From: JAKFWI01 sp031398975
GTDB taxonomy: Bacteria > Pseudomonadota > Alphaproteobacteria > Caulobacterales > Aquidulcibacteraceae
Assembly (NCBI GenBank): GCA_031398975.1
Contig: JANNOI010000037.1
Span: 1-17,665 of the forward strand
Direction of reading: 5' to 3'
Length of the DNA stretch: 17,665 bases
Position numbers and translations under genes: made by a program. The first letter of the stretch is position 1. Each line of letters opens with the position of its first letter. Below the pieces are notes generated by a model. The model ran no database searches. It was not told the DNA's origin and saw only the letters and a list, made by a program, of their open reading frames with translations. Positions 14,445 to 17,665 of this stretch are shown here, one piece after another.

Positions 14445-15194
14445 ATGAAGGTGCTCGTGCCCGTGAAACGGGTGCTCGATTACAATCTCAAGGTCCGGGT
14501 CAAGGCCGACCAATCGGGCGTGGATCTTTCCAACCTGAAAATGTCCATGAACCCGTTCTGCGAGATCGCGGTGGAAGAAGCCGTGCGCCTCAAGGAGAAG
14601 GGCGCCGTGAGCGAGATCATCGCCGTGTCCATCGGGCCGGACCAGGCCCAGGAGACGCTGCGCACCGCGCTCGCCATGGGCGCGGACCGGGGCGTGCTGG
14701 TGAAGGCCGAGGGCGAGATCGAGCCGCTGGACGTCGCGAAGATCCTGAAGGGCGTGGTGGAGGCCGAACAGCCGGGCCTGGTGATCCTGGGTAAGCAGGC
14801 GATCGACGACGACGCCAACCAGACGGGCCAGATGCTGGCCGCCCTGCTGGACCTGCCCCAGGCCACCTTCGCCTCCAAGATCGAGCTCTCGGATAACCGA
14901 GTGACGGTGACGCGGGAGGTCGATGGCGGCCTGCAGACGCTCGCGCTGCACCTGCCTGCCATCGTCACCACGGATCTGCGCCTCAACGAGCCGCGCTACG
15001 CCTCCCTGCCCAACATCATGAAGGCGAAGAAAAAGCCCATTGACATCAAAACCCCCGGCGATTTCGGGGTAAGCCCCCGCGCGCGCCTGAAAGTGTTGAA
15101 GGTGGCCGAGCCGCCCAAGCGCCAGGGCGGGGTGAAGGTCAAGACCGTCTCGGAACTCGTGGACAAGCTGAAGAACGAAGCGGGGGTCCTCTGA
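14445..15194 (+). CDS. etfB: Electron transfer flavoprotein subunit beta
   Basis: A 249-residue subunit of the EtfAB heterodimer, which collects electrons from acyl-CoA dehydrogenases and passes them to ETF-ubiquinone oxidoreductase. It starts MKVLVPVKRVLDYNLKVRVK and shows the family features NPFCEIAVEEAVRLKEK, the AMP-binding region GKQAIDDDANQTGQM and the LRLNEPRYASLPNIMKAKKK recognition-loop region that contacts dehydrogenase partners. GAGGAAGAA precedes the ATG. The stop overlaps the etfA start by one base (TGATG), which helps give equal subunit amounts. Confidence 0.96.
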   Translation: MKVLVPVKRVLDYNLKVRVKADQSGVDLSNLKMSMNPFCEIAVEEAVRLKEKGAVSEIIAVSIGPDQAQETLRTALAMGADRGVLVKAEGEIEPLDVAKILKGVVEAEQPGLVILGKQAIDDDANQTGQMLAALLDLPQATFASKIELSDNRVTVTREVDGGLQTLALHLPAIVTTDLRLNEPRYASLPNIMKAKKKPIDIKTPGDFGVSPRARLKVLKVAEPPKRQGGVKVKTVSELVDKLKNEAGVL

Positions 15195-16138
15195 TGGCCG
15201 TTTTGGTGTTCGCCGCCCATGACGGGGCGAGCCTGAAGGAATCCACCGCCAAGGTGGTGAGCGCGGCCTTGGCCGTGGGCGGGGACGTGGACGTGCTGGT
15301 GGCGGGCCATGCGTGCGCGCCCGCAGCGGCCGCAGCGGGCGGTATCGCCGGCGTGCGCAAGGTGCTCCATGCCGATGGCGAGAGCCTCGCGGGGGGCCTG
15401 GCCGAGCCGCTGGAGGCGCTGATCCTCAGCCTCGCGCCCGGCTATGACGCGCTGTTCTTCCCCGCCGACACGACCGGCAAAAACGTGGCCCCCCGGATCG
15501 CGGCGAAACTCGACGTGATGCAGATTTCAAGCGTGGTGGCGGTGGAGGGGCCGAAGACCTTCGTGCGCCCCATCTATGCCGGCAACGCGCTGACGACCGT
15601 GGAATCGAGCGACGCCAAGATCGTCGCCACCATCCAGCCCACCGCCTTCAAGCCCGCCCCCGGCGGGGGCGCAGCGCCCGTGGACAGCGTCCCCGCGCCA
15701 GCCGGGCCGTTCAAATCCGCCTTCGTCAGCGAGGAGATCGCCAAGCTGGACCGCCCGGAGCTTGCGGGGGCCAAGCGGATCGTATCGGGCGGGCGGGCGC
15801 TCGGATCGGAAGAGAAATTCAAGGCCGTGATCGAGCCCCTGGCCGACCGGCTGGGCGCGGCCGTGGGCGCCTCACGCGCGGCGGTGGATGCGGGCTATGC
15901 GCCCAACGACTACCAGGTGGGCCAGACCGGCAAGGTGGTGGCGCCGGACCTTTACGTCGCGGTGGGCATTTCCGGCGCCATCCAGCACCTGGCGGGCATG
16001 AAGGACGCCAAGGTCATCGTCGCCATCAACAAGGACGAAGACGCCCCGATCTTCCAGATCGCCGATTATGGCCTCGTGGGCGATCTGTTCACCGTGCTGC
16101 CTGAACTGGAAGCCGAACTCGCCCGGCGCGGCCTCTGA
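15194..16138 (+). CDS. etfA: Electron transfer flavoprotein subunit alpha
   Basis: A 314-residue FAD-binding subunit. The N-terminal half is the Rossmann-like domain; the C-terminal FAD domain begins with RIVSGGRALGSEEKF and contains DLYVAVGISGAIQHLAGM and AINKDEDAPIFQIADYGLVGD, the Etf-alpha signature. The length is typical. It overlaps etfB by one base and is followed by a 96-nt gap before the 3-hydroxybutyryl-CoA dehydrogenase gene. Confidence 0.96.
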   Translation: MAVLVFAAHDGASLKESTAKVVSAALAVGGDVDVLVAGHACAPAAAAAGGIAGVRKVLHADGESLAGGLAEPLEALILSLAPGYDALFFPADTTGKNVAPRIAAKLDVMQISSVVAVEGPKTFVRPIYAGNALTTVESSDAKIVATIQPTAFKPAPGGGAAPVDSVPAPAGPFKSAFVSEEIAKLDRPELAGAKRIVSGGRALGSEEKFKAVIEPLADRLGAAVGASRAAVDAGYAPNDYQVGQTGKVVAPDLYVAVGISGAIQHLAGMKDAKVIVAINKDEDAPIFQIADYGLVGDLFTVLPELEAELARRGL

Positions 16139-16172
16139 GGCGCACGCCCCGCCGGGCAGGGGCCCGAGGGCC

Positions 16173-16203
16173 TTGCTGCACCTGAACAAAACCATGCTAT
16201 GTA
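16173..16203 (+). promoter_or_regulatory. Possible promoter for the 3-hydroxybutyryl-CoA dehydrogenase gene
   Basis: TTGCTGC (16173-16179) and GCTATGTA (16196-16203) lie in an A/T-richer patch between etfA and the next gene, 31 nt before its ATG. Spacing (16 nt) is longer than the 10-14 of the consensus, so support is weak. A short G/C stem GGCCCGAGGGCC (16161-16172) just upstream lacks a T run and is not a convincing terminator. Confidence 0.3.
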
Positions 16204-16234
16204 AAGGGATTAGCAAAATCGGGCGGCGTTCACG

Positions 16235-17113
16235 ATGACGGAAATCAAGATCATCGGCGTGATCGGCGCCGGACAGATGGGCAACGGCATCGCCCATGTG
16301 TGCGCCTTGGGCGGCTATGACGTACTGCTGAACGATGTGCAGGAGGCCAGGATCGCGGCCGGGATCGATACGATCCAGCACAATATGGCCCGCCAGGTGG
16401 CGCGCGAAATGATCACCCAGGCGCAGATGGACGAGGCCCTGCCCCGCATCCGCCCCGCCCCCAAATTCGCCGGGTTCGAGACCGTCGATCTCGCCATCGA
16501 ATCGGCCACCGAGAAGGAGGAGGTCAAGCGCAAGATCTTCGCCGACCTCGCGCCCCTGATCAAACCCGACGCCATCCTCTCCTCCAACACCTCCTCCATC
16601 TCCATCACCCGCCTGGCCGCCGGCACGAAGAACCCCGAGCGCTTCATTGGCCTGCACTTCATGAACCCGGTTCCGCTGATGAAGCTCGTGGAGCTGATCC
16701 GCGGCCTTGCCACGAGCCAGGAGACGTACGCGGCCACGCTCGCTTTCGTGGAAAGCCTGGGCAAGACGATCGCCAATGCCGAGGATTTCCCGGCCTTCAT
16801 CGTCAACCGGGTGCTGATCCCGATGATCAACGAGGCGGTCTATACCCTCTACGAGGGCGTCGGCTCGGTGGAGGCGATCGACAAGGCGATGAAGCTCGGC
16901 GCCAACCACCCGATGGGCCCGTTGGAGCTGGCAGATTTCATCGGCCTCGATACCTGCCTCTCGATCATGCAGGTGCTGAACGAGGGGCTCGCGGACACGA
17001 AATACCGCCCCTGCCCGCTGCTGGTGAAATATGTCGAGGCGGGCTGGCTGGGCCGCAAGACGCAACGCGGCTTCTACGATTATCGCGGGGACCATCCGGT
17101 CCCGACGCGCTAG
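16235..17113 (+). CDS. 3-hydroxybutyryl-CoA dehydrogenase
   Basis: A 292-residue NAD(P)-dependent enzyme that interconverts acetoacetyl-CoA and 3-hydroxybutyryl-CoA, in fatty-acid and butyrate-type metabolism. The Rossmann motif GAGQMG (11-16) is followed by LLND, whose aspartate is expected to favour NAD. Catalytic residues match the family: S117 in SSNTSS, H141 in GLHFMNPVP, E153 in LVELI and N191 in FIVNRVL. The C-terminal domain carries ANHPMGPLELADFIGLD. It is often named hbd, paaH or fadB2; the specific role is not decided by sequence. It follows etfBA in the same direction, and its stop is 1 nt from that of the convergent CysQ gene. Confidence 0.93.
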   Translation: MTEIKIIGVIGAGQMGNGIAHVCALGGYDVLLNDVQEARIAAGIDTIQHNMARQVAREMITQAQMDEALPRIRPAPKFAGFETVDLAIESATEKEEVKRKIFADLAPLIKPDAILSSNTSSISITRLAAGTKNPERFIGLHFMNPVPLMKLVELIRGLATSQETYAATLAFVESLGKTIANAEDFPAFIVNRVLIPMINEAVYTLYEGVGSVEAIDKAMKLGANHPMGPLELADFIGLDTCLSIMQVLNEGLADTKYRPCPLLVKYVEAGWLGRKTQRGFYDYRGDHPVPTR

Positions 17114-17114
17114 C

Positions 17115-17665
17115 TTATTTCAGCGCCGCCAGCGCTAGCGCGCCCGCCTCGCGCGCGCCGTACGCCACGAAGCCGGCCACCCCGAAGTCCGGCGCCTTTT
17201 GCCCGTAGGCCATGTCCGAGCCGTCGGGCCGCACGAGCGCCCCGCCCGCGCCCGCCAGCACGGCGTGGCCCGCCGCGATATCCCATTCGTTCACCGGCCC
17301 CAGGCGCGGGTAGAGATCGGCCTCGCCCGCCGCGAGCAGGCACAGCTTGATCGAGGACGAGAGGCCAAGCCATTGGGCGACGCCCGCGGCGGCGAAGGTC
17401 TGGCGCAGGCGCGCCGTGTCGGCCGAGCGGCTGGTCAGCGCGGTGAGCCCGCCTCCCGGCGCGGGGCGGACCGTGATGGCGCGCGCGGGCTCGATCACAC
17501 GCGCGGTTTCCGGCTCGCAGCGGGCCCGGAACGCCCCGAGCCCCGGGCCGCCATAGAAGAGATCGCCCCCGCCGGGCGCGTACACCACCCCCGCCGCCGG
17601 CCGCCCCGCGGCGATCAGGGCGATATTGACGGTGAACTCCCCCGCCTGGCGGGCGATGAAGGCCT
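17115..17665 (-). CDS. cysQ: 3'(2'),5'-bisphosphate nucleotidase, CysQ type (partial, N-terminus beyond the window)
   Basis: The C-terminal 182 residues of an inositol-monophosphatase-fold enzyme that converts PAP to AMP in sulfate assimilation. The frame is open to the right edge and reads AFIARQAGEFTVNIALIAAG, then VVYAPGGGDLFYGG, as in CysQ. The family signature 2 appears as NEWDIAAGHAVLAGAGG, including the metal-binding aspartate. SSSIKLCLLAAGEADLYPR precedes it, also CysQ-like. The N-terminal metal-binding motifs are not in the window. The nearest in-frame start at 17588 is inside the conserved fold and is not a true start. It ends in TAA at 17115-17117. Confidence 0.9.
   Translation of the reverse strand, partial: AFIARQAGEFTVNIALIAAGRPAAGVVYAPGGGDLFYGGPGLGAFRARCEPETARVIEPARAITVRPAPGGGLTALTSRSADTARLRQTFAAAGVAQWLGLSSSIKLCLLAAGEADLYPRLGPVNEWDIAAGHAVLAGAGGALVRPDGSDMAYGQKAPDFGVAGFVAYGAREAGALALAALK

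Overview
The window reads as a GC-rich alphaproteobacterial chromosome segment. Evidence is the gene content (GapR/DUF2312 protein, cysteine-poor L36 and L31, an HIG1-type twin-helix protein next to an ATP:cob(I)alamin adenosyltransferase and etfBA) and promoter-like sites resembling the Caulobacter housekeeping consensus (TTGACGS, 10-14 nt, GCTANAWC). A caulobacterial or maricaulal relative is my best guess; the sequence alone does not fix the genus. The left edge coincides with the end of an insertion sequence and the right edge cuts a gene, so the window may be bounded by an assembly break on the left.

Region 1 (1-852): an apparently intact IS5-family (IS427-like) element with imperfect terminal repeats, CTAG at both ends, and a transposase split into two frames around an A6G5 slippery run. 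It sits exactly at the stop codon of the next gene. Region 2 (849-5672): a periplasmic MltB-type lytic transglycosylase on the minus strand, then a plus-strand series: rpmJ (L36), a HAD hydrolase, a TPR lipoprotein, a membrane-anchored alpha/beta hydrolase, a GapR-like nucleoid protein and three small uncharacterised proteins. Region 3 (5685-8710): an orphan sigma-54-dependent response regulator diverging from an AarF/ABC1-type atypical kinase, with a strong hairpin between them.

Region 4 (8718-10183) is the accessory pocket: a TIR-domain protein with one membrane helix and a cysteine-containing probable periplasmic domain, preceded in the same direction by a truncated and apparently frameshifted TPR protein. 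It lies between housekeeping genes. This is the best candidate for an undescribed system here, possibly an NAD-consuming immune or stress effector, but it lacks direct proof.

Region 5 (10219-13461): rpmE (L31), then on the minus strand a coupled rmuC-nudC pair and a TetR regulator with a repeated TTAGTGA site at its start. Region 6 (13578-17113): HIG1-like protein, PduO-type adenosyltransferase, etfB, etfA and 3-hydroxybutyryl-CoA dehydrogenase, a set that fits acyl-CoA oxidation feeding electrons to the quinone pool and B12-dependent acyl-CoA metabolism. Region 7 (17115-end): the C-terminal part of a CysQ-type bisphosphate nucleotidase on the minus strand.

The layout is very compact: convergent genes meet with 1-12 nt between stops, and many same-strand genes overlap or are separated by 2-6 nt. 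I saw no tRNA, rRNA or CRISPR array, and no gene-free stretch longer than about 300 bases.
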